64,000 nt of DNA, taken from positions 1 through 64,000 of the forward strand of contig NZ_QJTI01000021.1 in the NCBI RefSeq assembly GCF_003217325.1, read 5' to 3'. The position numbers and the translations under genes were made by a program. Shown piece after piece: positions 1 to 8,177 of the stretch. The notes under the pieces were generated by a model that was not told the DNA's origin, made no database searches, and saw only the letters and a program-made list of their open reading frames with translations. Each line of letters begins with the position of its first letter. The first letter of the stretch is position 1. This DNA comes from Rhodopseudomonas faecalis. GTDB taxonomy: Bacteria > Pseudomonadota > Alphaproteobacteria > Rhizobiales > Xanthobacteraceae.

Positions 1-83
1 ACAACTTCAGACCTCACCAGGCCCTCGGCGGCAAAACCCCCAAGGACTTCGCCACCAACAAAACCATTCGATCAACGAATTAG
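1..83 (+). CDS. Transposase (integrase core) C-terminal fragment, cut by window edge
   Basis: Reading from base 3, the frame gives NFRPHQALGGKTPKDF followed by ten more residues and a TAG at 81-83. The RPHQALGGKTP pattern is the conserved tail after the last catalytic Glu of rve-type (IS3/IS481-like) transposases, so this is probably the 3' end of an insertion sequence lying to the left. The 5' part is outside the window, so it cannot be seen whether the element is intact. No terminal inverted repeat could be identified with confidence downstream. Family assignment is moderate because only 26 residues are visible. Confidence 0.6.
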   Translation, partial: NFRPHQALGGKTPKDFATNKTIRSTN

Positions 84-100
84 TGAACTCGCACATCAAT

Positions 101-193
101 GACCGTCATACCCGCGCTTGTCGCGGGTATCCACGTCTTAAAATCGCTGCAAGATCAAAGACGTGGATGGCCGGGACGAGCCCGGCCATGACG
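101..193. repeat. Composite palindromic intergenic repeat, copy 1 (full)
   Basis: Three nested inverted repeats: ATACCCGCG/CGCGGGTAT around CTTGT (108-130), CCACGTCTT/AAGACGTGG (131-139 with 158-166), and ATGGCCGGG/CCCGGCCAT around ACGAG (167-189). As RNA it would fold into three adjacent stems. It sits between the transposase tail and the penicillin-binding protein gene, which converge. Related copies are at 13185, 17224, 55858 and 62240. Confidence 0.85.
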
Positions 194-304
194 TGCGGAT
201 CGGTTGGTATCAATCGCCGTTGGTATTAGGCACCGTGAGTGTTTTCTGACGAGAACCGATGATGGGTTTTGCGGCGAGCGCTAACACCGCCTTCGATCAA
301 CCGA

Positions 305-2554
305 TCATCGCCCGAACAGCCGATCGACCAGCCAGCCATCAAGCCCGCTAGCCGCTTCCGGCCGCACCGGCGCGGCGGGGGCACGCGCCGGCGTGCGGTT
401 CGCCGCGGCACTTTGCGCTGGCGGATAGTTCGGCGCGCCATAGCCGCCCTGCGGCGCGCCTGAATTGGTATTGCCGGCGTCGCTGACCACGCCGCCCTCG
501 CCGCGCGGCGCGCTGCCCTGCGCCATCGCCGGCGCCATCGGGCTCCAGCTCACGCCGGCGCCGGGCAGCGGCACCGGGGTCTGGCCCTGATGGGCGGCAC
601 GCATGAACCGGGTCCACACTTCCACCGGCAGCCCGCCGCCGGTGGCTTTCTTGGTCGGCGCGTTGTCGTCATTGCCAAGCCAGACGCCGGTGACCAGCCG
701 TCCGGTAAAGCCGATGAACCAGGCATCGCGGAAATCCTGGCTGGTGCCGGTCTTGCCGGCCACGGTCCAGCCCGGGATATCGGCCTTGCGTGCGGTGCCG
801 GAGGTGATGGTCTCCTGCATCATGGTGTTCATCATCGCCACCGCGCGCGCATCGACCACCTGGCCGAGCGGATCGTCCTTGCGGGCATAGAGCAGCCGGC
901 CGTCGGCGGTCTTGATCTGCTCGACCACATGCGGCGTCACGCCAAGCCCGCCATTGGCAAACGGCGCGTAGGCGCCGACCAGCTCGGTGAGCGTCACCTC
1001 CGAGGTGCCGAGCGCGATCGAGGCGTTGGCCTCCAGTTTTGACGCGATGCCGAGCCGATGCGCGGTGCGCACCACATTGGCCGGGCCGACTTCGAGTCCG
1101 AGCCGCACCGCCACGGTGTTGAGCGACTGCGCCAGCGCCTGGGTCAGCGTCACCGCGCCGAGATATTCGTGCGAGTAGTTTTCCGGCCGCCAGCCCTTGA
1201 TGTCGAGCGGCGCGTCCTGCCGCGTGCTGTCCGGCGTCAGCCCGGCTTCGATCGCGGTCAGATACACGAATGGCTTGAACGCTGAGCCCGGCTGGCGCTT
1301 GGCGGTGACCGCGCGGTTGAACTGGCTGTCGGAATAATTGCGGCCGCCGATCATGGCGCGCACCGCGCCGTCTGGCGTCATCGCCACCAAGGCGCCTTGC
1401 GTGACGTTGAACTTCACGCTCTTGGCGGCCAGCTCATCGATGATCGCCGCTTCCGCCACCGCCTGCAGTTTGGGATCGATCGAGGTCTGCACCACGATGT
1501 CCTGGTCGATCTGGCCGACCAGATCATCGAGCACTTCGCCGATCCAGTCGGCGACGTAATTGATAGTGCCGGCGCCCTGCGGCTGCACCGTTGCGGATGG
1601 ATGCGCGCTCGCCACCTGCGCCTTGGCGCTGGTGATGAAGCCGGCCTCGGTCATCGCCATCAGCACAGTTTTGGCGCGGCTCGCGGCGCCTTCCGGATTG
1701 CGGTTCGGCGCCAGCCGCGACGGCGATTTGACGAGGCCCGCCAGCATCGCGGCTTCCGCCAGCGTCACGTTCTTGGCCGGCTTGCCAAAATATTTTTGCG
1801 CGGCGGCTTCGACGCCGTAAGCGCCGGAGCCGAAATAGACCCGGTTCAGATAAAGCTCGAGAATCTCGTTCTTGGAGTGCTTGCGCTCCAGCCACAGCGC
1901 CAGTTCCAGCTCCTGCAGCTTGCGCTGGATGGTGCGTTCCTGGGTCAAGAACAGGTTTTTGGCGAGCTGCTGGGTCAGCGTCGAGCCGCCCTGCGACACG
2001 CCGCGATGCATGATGTTGGCGACCAGCGCGCGCGCGATGCCGGCCGGGTCGATGCCGAAATGATCATAGAAGCGCCGGTCTTCGATCGCGATGAACGCCT
2101 GCGGCAGATAGGGCGGCAGTTCCTTCAAGGCGACGTTGCTGCCGACCATCTCGCCGCGGGTGGCGAGCACGCTGCCGTCCATCCCGACGATCTGAATGGT
2201 CGGCGGCCGTTTCGGAATCTCCAGCGACTGGATCGCGGGCAGATGGGCGCCGACATAGATCAGCACGCCGACCAGCCCGATCACCGCCCAGATGCTGGCG
2301 ACCGCGCCCCAATAGATCATGCGGTACAGCGCGGTGCCGATATGGCCGCGCGATTTCTTCTTCGCGCTCTTGCGCGGCGCCGGCTTGGCCTCAGGCTTTT
2401 TCTTCGGCGCCTCGACCTTGGGCTTGATCAGCTTTTCATCGGGCGGCCCGATGCGATCCTGCAGCGACAGCTTCAGGTTCGATAGCGGCGACACCGGGTC
2501 AAACCGGGGTTCGCGCCGCGCGCCGCCTTTCTTCTTGCCCAACGCCATCCGCAC
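305..2554 (-). CDS. Class A penicillin-binding protein (PBP1A family)
   Basis: Bifunctional peptidoglycan synthase that polymerises glycan strands and cross-links stem peptides outside the inner membrane. After a Lys/Pro-rich cytoplasmic tail (about 1-75) comes one membrane segment (about 80-104). The glycosyltransferase domain follows, with EDRRFYDHFG (catalytic Glu near 158), GGSTLTQQLAKN and ELYLNRVYFG. The transpeptidase domain has SAFK (Ser 424, Lys 427), SLN (477-479) and KTGTS (601-605). All key residues are present and 749 aa is normal for the class. The C-terminus is Pro/Ala-rich. The start could be GTG at 2554 or ATG at 2548 (MALGKKKGG). It is a single gene with a CtrA-like box about 60 bases upstream. 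Confidence 0.93.
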   Translation of the reverse strand: MRMALGKKKGGARREPRFDPVSPLSNLKLSLQDRIGPPDEKLIKPKVEAPKKKPEAKPAPRKSAKKKSRGHIGTALYRMIYWGAVASIWAVIGLVGVLIYVGAHLPAIQSLEIPKRPPTIQIVGMDGSVLATRGEMVGSNVALKELPPYLPQAFIAIEDRRFYDHFGIDPAGIARALVANIMHRGVSQGGSTLTQQLAKNLFLTQERTIQRKLQELELALWLERKHSKNEILELYLNRVYFGSGAYGVEAAAQKYFGKPAKNVTLAEAAMLAGLVKSPSRLAPNRNPEGAASRAKTVLMAMTEAGFITSAKAQVASAHPSATVQPQGAGTINYVADWIGEVLDDLVGQIDQDIVVQTSIDPKLQAVAEAAIIDELAAKSVKFNVTQGALVAMTPDGAVRAMIGGRNYSDSQFNRAVTAKRQPGSAFKPFVYLTAIEAGLTPDSTRQDAPLDIKGWRPENYSHEYLGAVTLTQALAQSLNTVAVRLGLEVGPANVVRTAHRLGIASKLEANASIALGTSEVTLTELVGAYAPFANGGLGVTPHVVEQIKTADGRLLYARKDDPLGQVVDARAVAMMNTMMQETITSGTARKADIPGWTVAGKTGTSQDFRDAWFIGFTGRLVTGVWLGNDDNAPTKKATGGGLPVEVWTRFMRAAHQGQTPVPLPGAGVSWSPMAPAMAQGSAPRGEGGVVSDAGNTNSGAPQGGYGAPNYPPAQSAAANRTPARAPAAPVRPEAASGLDGWLVDRLFGR

Positions 2555-2604
2555 AACGCCCGCACCCGAAGGCGGCAGCTTAGGCGCCGGGTTTTAAGGG
2601 CAGG

Positions 2605-2620
2605 TTAAGCGAGGGTTAAC
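2605..2620 (+). promoter_or_regulatory. CtrA-like binding box upstream of the PBP gene
   Basis: TTAAGCGAGGGTTAAC matches the alphaproteobacterial CtrA consensus TTAA-N7-TTAAC exactly. Two further TTAAC half-sites follow at 2632-2636 and 2664-2668. The box lies about 55 bases upstream of the penicillin-binding protein start, which reads leftwards. CtrA control of a cell-wall synthase would make sense for cell-cycle-timed growth, but binding is inferred only from the match. Confidence 0.45.
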
Positions 2621-2688
2621 AAGCAGTTGCGTTAACTGGGTAATCGCTTGTGAACTCAATCTGTTAACCAGTGCGCACCGCGCTGGTT

Positions 2689-3972
2689 TCAGGGCACGCA
2701 GCGGCGGATATAGGGCTGGTTGATCTCCCACAGCTCGTCGAGCAGCCGCTCGGCGGCGACGGCGGAATTGACCACCGGGTCGATCAGCAGCGCCTGCAGC
2801 GCCAGTTCCTTGGAGCCATGCACCGCGGCTTCGACCGCGAGCTGCTGCACCCCGGCCTGCATCGCCATCAGTTTCGCCACCGGATCGGGCAGCGGCCCGA
2901 GCGACACCGGATGAATGCCGGCGGCATCGGCGACCACCGGCACTTCGACCGCAAGATCACCCGGCAGATTGGGGATGGTGCTGCGATTATAGACCACGCC
3001 TGCTTCCAGAAAGCGCTTCTGGTTATGCAGCACGCCGGCGATCACCGCGCCGCCGCGCTCGCCGGATGGTTCAGTGAACCAGCTCGGCATCGGTGTGCTG
3101 CCGGCTAGCACGCCGTCGACCAGCGTCACGAACTCGCCGCGCCAGCGCTCATCGCCGGCAAAATCATAGCCGTGCTCGCCGGCTTCCCAGCCATAGGCGA
3201 AGTATTCGCCAAGATGGTCGTCGCTGCAGGTCAGCCAATGACCGAATGCCCGGAACAGCCGGCGCGTGAACGGCGCGTAGTTTGGATCGAAATCGCGCTC
3301 GGCCGCGCGCAGCCGCGGATAGAGGTCCTCGCCGCTGGCGCGGTCGCGGATCTGCATCAAACATTGGAAGTGATTGAGCCCGGCTCCCCAGACATCGACC
3401 TGATCATGAGGCAGCCCCATGATATGCGCGACCGCATCGCGCCCCATGAAGATGCCATGGCACAGCCCAATGCAGCGGATTTTGCTGTAGCGGCCGAGCG
3501 CCATCACGATCCGGCTTTCCGGATTGGAGAAGTTCAGGAACAGCGCGTTCGGGCACAGCTCCTCCATGTCGCGCACGAAATCGAAGATCAGCGGCAGCGT
3601 GCGCAGCGTGAAGAACAGCCCGCCCGGCCCGCCATTCTCGCCGAGCGTATGGCGGATGCCGTATTTCTTCGGGATTTCGAAATCGAGCTTCCATAGCCGG
3701 TTGCGATCGATCGCAGTGGCGTTGACCACAAAATGCGCGCCATCGAGCGCCGCGCGGCGGTCGGTGGTCTGTTCGATGATCAGCCCGGCGCCGGTTTTCT
3801 GGTTGAGCAGTTTGGCAAGCTCGGTGGTCTTGGCCAGCGTCTGCGGATTGCGGCCGACCAGCGTCAGCGTGCAGCCGCGCAGCGCGTCGCTGGCAAACAG
3901 ATCGCGCATCATGCTCAGCCCGAACGACATGCTGCTGGCGCCGAGAAATACGATTTTGGCAGGAGCGGTCAT
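2689..3972 (-). CDS. Glycoside hydrolase family 4 (alpha-galactosidase/alpha-glucosidase-like)
   Basis: NAD- and Mn-dependent glycosidase of family GH4, which cleaves by an oxidation-elimination route. The N-terminus has a Rossmann start, [21 protein letters not shown] holds Asn 150. The metal ligands are expected to be Cys 171 in GLCHG and His 201 in GAGLNHF. The length of 427 aa fits the family. ATG at 3972 is chosen because the Rossmann strand begins right after it; an in-frame longer start at 4038 would add 22 non-conserved residues. Substrate (alpha-galactoside, alpha-glucoside or glucuronide) cannot be told from the sequence. There are no sugar-transport genes alongside, so it stands alone next to an accessory island. 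Confidence 0.85.
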   Translation of the reverse strand: MTAPAKIVFLGASSMSFGLSMMRDLFASDALRGCTLTLVGRNPQTLAKTTELAKLLNQKTGAGLIIEQTTDRRAALDGAHFVVNATAIDRNRLWKLDFEIPKKYGIRHTLGENGGPGGLFFTLRTLPLIFDFVRDMEELCPNALFLNFSNPESRIVMALGRYSKIRCIGLCHGIFMGRDAVAHIMGLPHDQVDVWGAGLNHFQCLMQIRDRASGEDLYPRLRAAERDFDPNYAPFTRRLFRAFGHWLTCSDDHLGEYFAYGWEAGEHGYDFAGDERWRGEFVTLVDGVLAGSTPMPSWFTEPSGERGGAVIAGVLHNQKRFLEAGVVYNRSTIPNLPGDLAVEVPVVADAAGIHPVSLGPLPDPVAKLMAMQAGVQQLAVEAAVHGSKELALQALLIDPVVNSAVAAERLLDELWEINQPYIRRCVP

Positions 3973-4312
3973 GATCAAAACCCCGCGTCGGACCGGAGTG
4001 GACCGGGGCAGGGTGACGGCTTCGCGGCACACGGGCAATCGAAACGATCAAGCGCCGCGCGCTACGCTGCCTTGCAGCGCGCGGTGCATCCGCGACCCTT
4101 GTTGCGCGCGATCATCAGCGTCGCAACGAGGGCCGCCTGATGCGTGTTATTTGAGGCAAATCGTGCCGACACGCGGAGAACGAGTCACCTAAGGGATTGC
4201 GGTAGCCCAAGTCGGGTAAACAGCTTCGAGTCGACTAACACACCAAGAGCGAGTTGATTCGCTGGGGGGCAGGGCGACCTGTCCGACGAAGCCCCCTTCG
4301 AGGGCGCACTTG
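3973..4312. other. Gene-free stretch between GH4 and the protease gene
   Basis: No convincing coding frame or RNA gene is seen. The short frames here are antisense or out-of-phase readings. Base composition falls towards the right, consistent with this being the edge of the acquired ATPase/protease island. No direct repeat matching the right flank (7860-8170) was recognised. Confidence 0.5.
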
Positions 4313-6805
4313 TTAGGCGGGCGTCAGATCCGTTTCGATCTCCACGACTGGGACATCGATGAGTGCTCTGATGGGCGTATAAAGGTCAACATCGACATCC
4401 AGGGCCTTGAGGCTCACGATCAACGAGTATCGGGTCTGCCTATTGACGTATTCCCGCGCACGATCACGCCACCAGCCGTTGATGGGCTTGATGCACAGCA
4501 TGTCGCGCCCGAGCAGTTCTATCGCTGGTCCAGACCAGACGTCGCAGTGGAGGGAGCCTGCTGAGACGCTGTTCGGGCCGAGAAGCCAGCGGTTGTCATC
4601 CGGCTCGACGCGAGGCCCCCGGCGCGAGTCCTCCCGTTCGGCTGCGTTGACCCGCTGCTTGAAGGTATCAAGCGACTCGCCCTTCCGCTGAAGGTCAAAA
4701 CGAAGCCCGTGCGACTGATATCGTTGCGGTTCGATATTCGCTGAGAGACCGGGATTCGGCTCAATGAAATATGAGAGCGTCACCTTCAGATCGACTGGCT
4801 TGTTTTCCAGCTGTTCCAGCACTTCGGCCGGGATTGGGAGCTTGTAGTAGTGGCATTCGTTGAACTTCCGTTGCCCTTGAAGCTTGAAAGGCTGGATCGT
4901 TGCCTGGGCGAACATCGCCAGATGGTTCTTGGCAGACGCCGTCGCGCGATCGTAGTCGGGGACACCATAGCCAAATCGCCGAATGATCTCGTATTTCTGT
5001 TTCTTGCCGCTGGCCTCCCGAAACATCTCAAGCATCGGCTCTGTCCATTCAGCGCTATGGACGATCAGGCCTCGGATCGTTTCCGGCCAGTAATCCGGGT
5101 GGTCTGCGACGATTTGAGCGGCGAGCCGGGCGGCCTGGGCGGATGCCGCGCTGGTCGCCTGAAACGGCACCAAAGGCATGCGGGTCATGTCGCTGCCCGT
5201 AGAGAGCAGTGACAGCGAGTCAAACGTCAGCGCCTCGGACTTTGCTGGATTCGTGGCTCGGTTCCCGGCCTCCATCACGATCTCGGGCTTGAATGGGGCG
5301 CGGCCCTGCGGCCATGCAACACTCGTTCGGCTATGCGGACTCAGCTCACCCGCGTTCGCGATGGGTATCCAGTCTTCATAATCCCGTTCTCGGACTTCAG
5401 TCAGGTCGGTATACCCTCCGACCGTCAACGCGTTCCATGCCTGCGCAGGATCTTCGATGGGACAATCATCCTGCGGCTGCATGCTGGTCGGGTCCGTCTC
5501 TGCTGCCATGTTGCCCGCGGCAACAACGATCAAGCGCCGCGGCGCATCTTGCTCATCGCCGGTCATCGAGGCGGACGCCGCTTGGTCGATCGCGGCGCTC
5601 CAGCTCGATGGTGTGGAGCCCGAAACTTCTAGATTGCTCACTGCCATGCAAAAAACACGGGGCCGATCCGGAGCGGCGATCTCAGGCAACGAGATCGCTT
5701 GCTGGGTCAGCGCGCCGTAGCTTGCGGGATCGTTTTCGTCGAACCTGTCGGGCGGCAAGATCTTTACCGACTCCACTCGATGCCTGAGCGTCCTCTCGGA
5801 CATGTCGCCGAGCGCGGCCGTCAGATCTCCGTGCAAGATCATCCCCGCCATTGCGGTGCCATGGCCCTGGGGATGATGATCGCTCGTTCCCCAGTCGGTT
5901 TCGTTGAGTGAATGAAGATCGCTTTCCGAGAGTGCAGGCTCGATCAGCGCGTGGCCTCGGTTGACACCCGAATCGAAAAGACAGACTGCTGGCGCATCTG
6001 TGCCAGGCCAGACGATCCGGCCGGCCAGTTCATCAGACCATTCGTGCTGCTCGGCGCGTACGTCATCCAGGAAGAAAACCGGGTTGTCCGTAGCGCGCCG
6101 TAATTCGGCAATCGCCGCTGTCATGAACAACATCAGCTCGATCGTTGCGCGGGTAGCCAATACGGGAATGACGGTCACGTCGGGAAAATAGAGCCTACGG
6201 TCCTTGTTGGCTGCGCGAACGCCCAATCGCGCGCACGCATCTTCGACGGTCTCTTCGGCGCAGGGCCAACACCAGAGTGCCCACCACATTTGGTGGTGCG
6301 GATCAGCGGGTAAAGACGCTGGGTTGTCTGTCCAGAAGGTTTCCAGTCGCGCGGTCCGGAATGCCTCGATGGCTTCGACCAGCGACTTGTTCGGCGGATT
6401 GCCCGCCTCCGCCGTTACCGGGCCATTCACATAGTCATCAAGGATCTTAGCAAAGACCGCCTTCGATTCGTCCGGCACAAACACGGCGATTGTTCGTTCG
6501 TCACGATCGTCGACTTTCGCCGCGCTTGAACGGATGTTGTCGCTCTTTCGGTCGAGCTTTTCTGGATCGGTGCCACGTCGTAACTGAACCTCAATGATGG
6601 AGGTGGTTGGAGTGGGCAGCCGGTCGTCCCGGGGACGCGATTCTTCCGCCAGCCTCATAGCAGCCTCCAGCTCGCCCTGCAGGCGGCGGCCATGCTCCTC
6701 TCGGATGCGGGACGCTATATTGCCACCAGAACCGCTACCGGCGTACTCCTTTCGCGATCGGAAGCGATCAATCTCGATGTGGGGAAGCTTAAAGCGCGAC
6801 GCCAT
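4313..6805 (-). CDS. ietS: S8 subtilisin-like serine protease, IetS-type
   Basis: Large soluble subtilase of 830 aa with no signal peptide, so probably cytoplasmic. The catalytic triad is readable: Asp 278 in LFDSG, His 315 in GHGTAMAG, and Ser 552 in ATSAASAQAA, a variant of the usual GTSMASPH in which G, M, P and H are replaced. The oxyanion Asn is in AAGN (about 432). About 250 residues precede the protease domain and about 230 follow it. It begins 3 bases after the upstream ATPase gene ends, so the two are co-transcribed and probably translationally coupled. Known family behaviour: in IetAS the protease is the toxic partner restrained by the ATPase. Codon use is less GC-biased than in neighbouring genes, suggesting transfer. 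Confidence 0.85.
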   Translation of the reverse strand: MASRFKLPHIEIDRFRSRKEYAGSGSGGNIASRIREEHGRRLQGELEAAMRLAEESRPRDDRLPTPTTSIIEVQLRRGTDPEKLDRKSDNIRSSAAKVDDRDERTIAVFVPDESKAVFAKILDDYVNGPVTAEAGNPPNKSLVEAIEAFRTARLETFWTDNPASLPADPHHQMWWALWCWPCAEETVEDACARLGVRAANKDRRLYFPDVTVIPVLATRATIELMLFMTAAIAELRRATDNPVFFLDDVRAEQHEWSDELAGRIVWPGTDAPAVCLFDSGVNRGHALIEPALSESDLHSLNETDWGTSDHHPQGHGTAMAGMILHGDLTAALGDMSERTLRHRVESVKILPPDRFDENDPASYGALTQQAISLPEIAAPDRPRVFCMAVSNLEVSGSTPSSWSAAIDQAASASMTGDEQDAPRRLIVVAAGNMAAETDPTSMQPQDDCPIEDPAQAWNALTVGGYTDLTEVRERDYEDWIPIANAGELSPHSRTSVAWPQGRAPFKPEIVMEAGNRATNPAKSEALTFDSLSLLSTGSDMTRMPLVPFQATSAASAQAARLAAQIVADHPDYWPETIRGLIVHSAEWTEPMLEMFREASGKKQKYEIIRRFGYGVPDYDRATASAKNHLAMFAQATIQPFKLQGQRKFNECHYYKLPIPAEVLEQLENKPVDLKVTLSYFIEPNPGLSANIEPQRYQSHGLRFDLQRKGESLDTFKQRVNAAEREDSRRGPRVEPDDNRWLLGPNSVSAGSLHCDVWSGPAIELLGRDMLCIKPINGWWRDRAREYVNRQTRYSLIVSLKALDVDVDLYTPIRALIDVPVVEIETDLTPA

Positions 6806-6808
6806 TCA

Positions 6809-7810
6809 TTATGGGCCTTTTGACTCTGAAAATGCATTGCGCATCGAATGACGTTCGGTAAGGCGTTCCAGAAGATTGCCGGTGGTGAGATGATTGCGTT
6901 CGTCTAGGATGGCGGTCTTGATCGCGTCGTCGATCGCTCGAACGATCTCGGACTGACTAAGGCCAGCGGCCATCTCGACGATTTTCTTCCAGTTCGGCTT
7001 CGAAATCTTCATCGCCCCGAGATTGGCGCCTATCAGCTTACGAACCTGCTCCGGAGTGGGCTCTTCAAACTCTAGGACTTGGTCGTATCGCCGAAGGAGT
7101 GCACGATCCAACAGTTTGGGGTGGTTGGTCGAGCAGATGATGACGCTATCGGTCGCGTTGTCTTCCTCCATGAACTGGAGGAATGAATTGAGAACACGCC
7201 GCATCTCGGCCACATCGTTGGTCGCTGTTCGATGACCGCCCACCGCATCGAATTCGTCGAATAGATATACCGCTCGCCGTTTTGCGGTCTCATCAAAAAT
7301 AAGGCGGAGCTTTGCGGCTGTTTCCCCCATGTACCGAGTAATCATGGAGTCGAGCCGGATCACGTACATCGGCAGATGCAGTTCGCCTGCGAGGGCCTCG
7401 GCGGACATGGTCTTGCCGGAACCCGGGGGGCCAACGAATAAAATCCTGCGGTTGGGCGCCTTTCCGTGTTCGTGCAGCCAGTCCCGCTTGCGTTGTTGAC
7501 GAAGGATGTCATTGGTACGTGCGAGCAAACCTTCGTTAAGGACCACGTCCTTGAGCTTGAAGCGCGGCTGACGAAGCTCCAGGAGCCCTTCAAGACTTCC
7601 CCGCGGGGTTGCGAAGGGAATTGCGACTGAGGCTCCGCGCGCCTCTTTTGAGCGTGCCTTATCGACCTCTGCCCGCAGCTCTTCCGCGACCTCACGGTGA
7701 CCTTGGCGCGCCTCGGCGGCCGCGACCTGGAGAGCGATGGAGAAGAATCTTTCTTCATCGCCTGCCGCGCGACTGCGCAGCATCGCAAGGATTTGCTTGG
7801 TGCTAGACAC
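6809..7810 (-). CDS. ietA: AAA ATPase, IetA-type partner of the S8 protease
   Basis: AAA+ ATPase of 333 aa. Walker A is GPPGSGKT (127-134), Walker B VYLFDEFD (181-188), sensor 1 Asn in CSTNH (about 229), arginine-finger candidates RR at 240-241, and sensor 2 region LSQSEIVRA. About 110 residues of helical N-terminal region probably recognise the partner. GTG start at 7808-7810, with GAGAGG upstream. It is first in a two-gene operon with the subtilase. The same order (ATPase then S8 protease) is found in ietAS, described on the pTiC58 plasmid as a stability/toxin-antitoxin module and later as an anti-phage system. The pairing is seen directly; function here is inferred. Confidence 0.87.
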   Translation of the reverse strand: MSSTKQILAMLRSRAAGDEERFFSIALQVAAAEARQGHREVAEELRAEVDKARSKEARGASVAIPFATPRGSLEGLLELRQPRFKLKDVVLNEGLLARTNDILRQQRKRDWLHEHGKAPNRRILFVGPPGSGKTMSAEALAGELHLPMYVIRLDSMITRYMGETAAKLRLIFDETAKRRAVYLFDEFDAVGGHRTATNDVAEMRRVLNSFLQFMEEDNATDSVIICSTNHPKLLDRALLRRYDQVLEFEEPTPEQVRKLIGANLGAMKISKPNWKKIVEMAAGLSQSEIVRAIDDAIKTAILDERNHLTTGNLLERLTERHSMRNAFSESKGP

Positions 7811-8177
7811 CGGACATGCCTCTCAAAGTTCCATTGATCCTACACCAAGGAGACGGATCAACGAATGGGATTTTATAGCTAACGTCCGCTTGTAGGCTGT
7901 TATGCCACCGTGGGCACCAGACCATATAACCCCGGCGGCAAACGTCACGTCGTAATCTGCCGCCGGGTACTAGGGCTGTTACGCCGGCGTAGCGCTTAGG
8001 TCAGCGGCCTCAGAGGCGTCTTGCCAGGGCATGGCCATGATTTCGATGGCGTTAACCGAAGCGCCGCCCCCAGGGGAGAGCTATCTCAAACATCTTCACG
8101 TCGTTGCGGAAGAGGAAGACCCGCGCGGAGCGCACTCCCGCTGATTCGGAAACATTAACGCGTGTCTCTAACGCCCC
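7811..8177. other. Gene-free flank of the ATPase/protease island with inverted repeats
   Basis: Contains TGATCC (7835-7840) facing GGATCA (7855-7860) just upstream of the ATPase start, a possible operator or leader hairpin. It also has a 10-bp inverted repeat CCCGGCGGCA/TGCCGCCGGG (7931-7940, 7958-7967). Two minus-strand frames end in stops at 7979-7981 and about 8048-8050 and look protein-like (for example MAMPWQDASEAADLSATPA), but they are too short and unrecognised. They may be remnants of a degraded gene. Confidence 0.5.

Noticed and set aside
1397-2485. Plus-strand frame of 362 codons within the PBP gene
   Set aside because: Arg/His-rich antisense frame; the minus strand has the complete PBP motifs.
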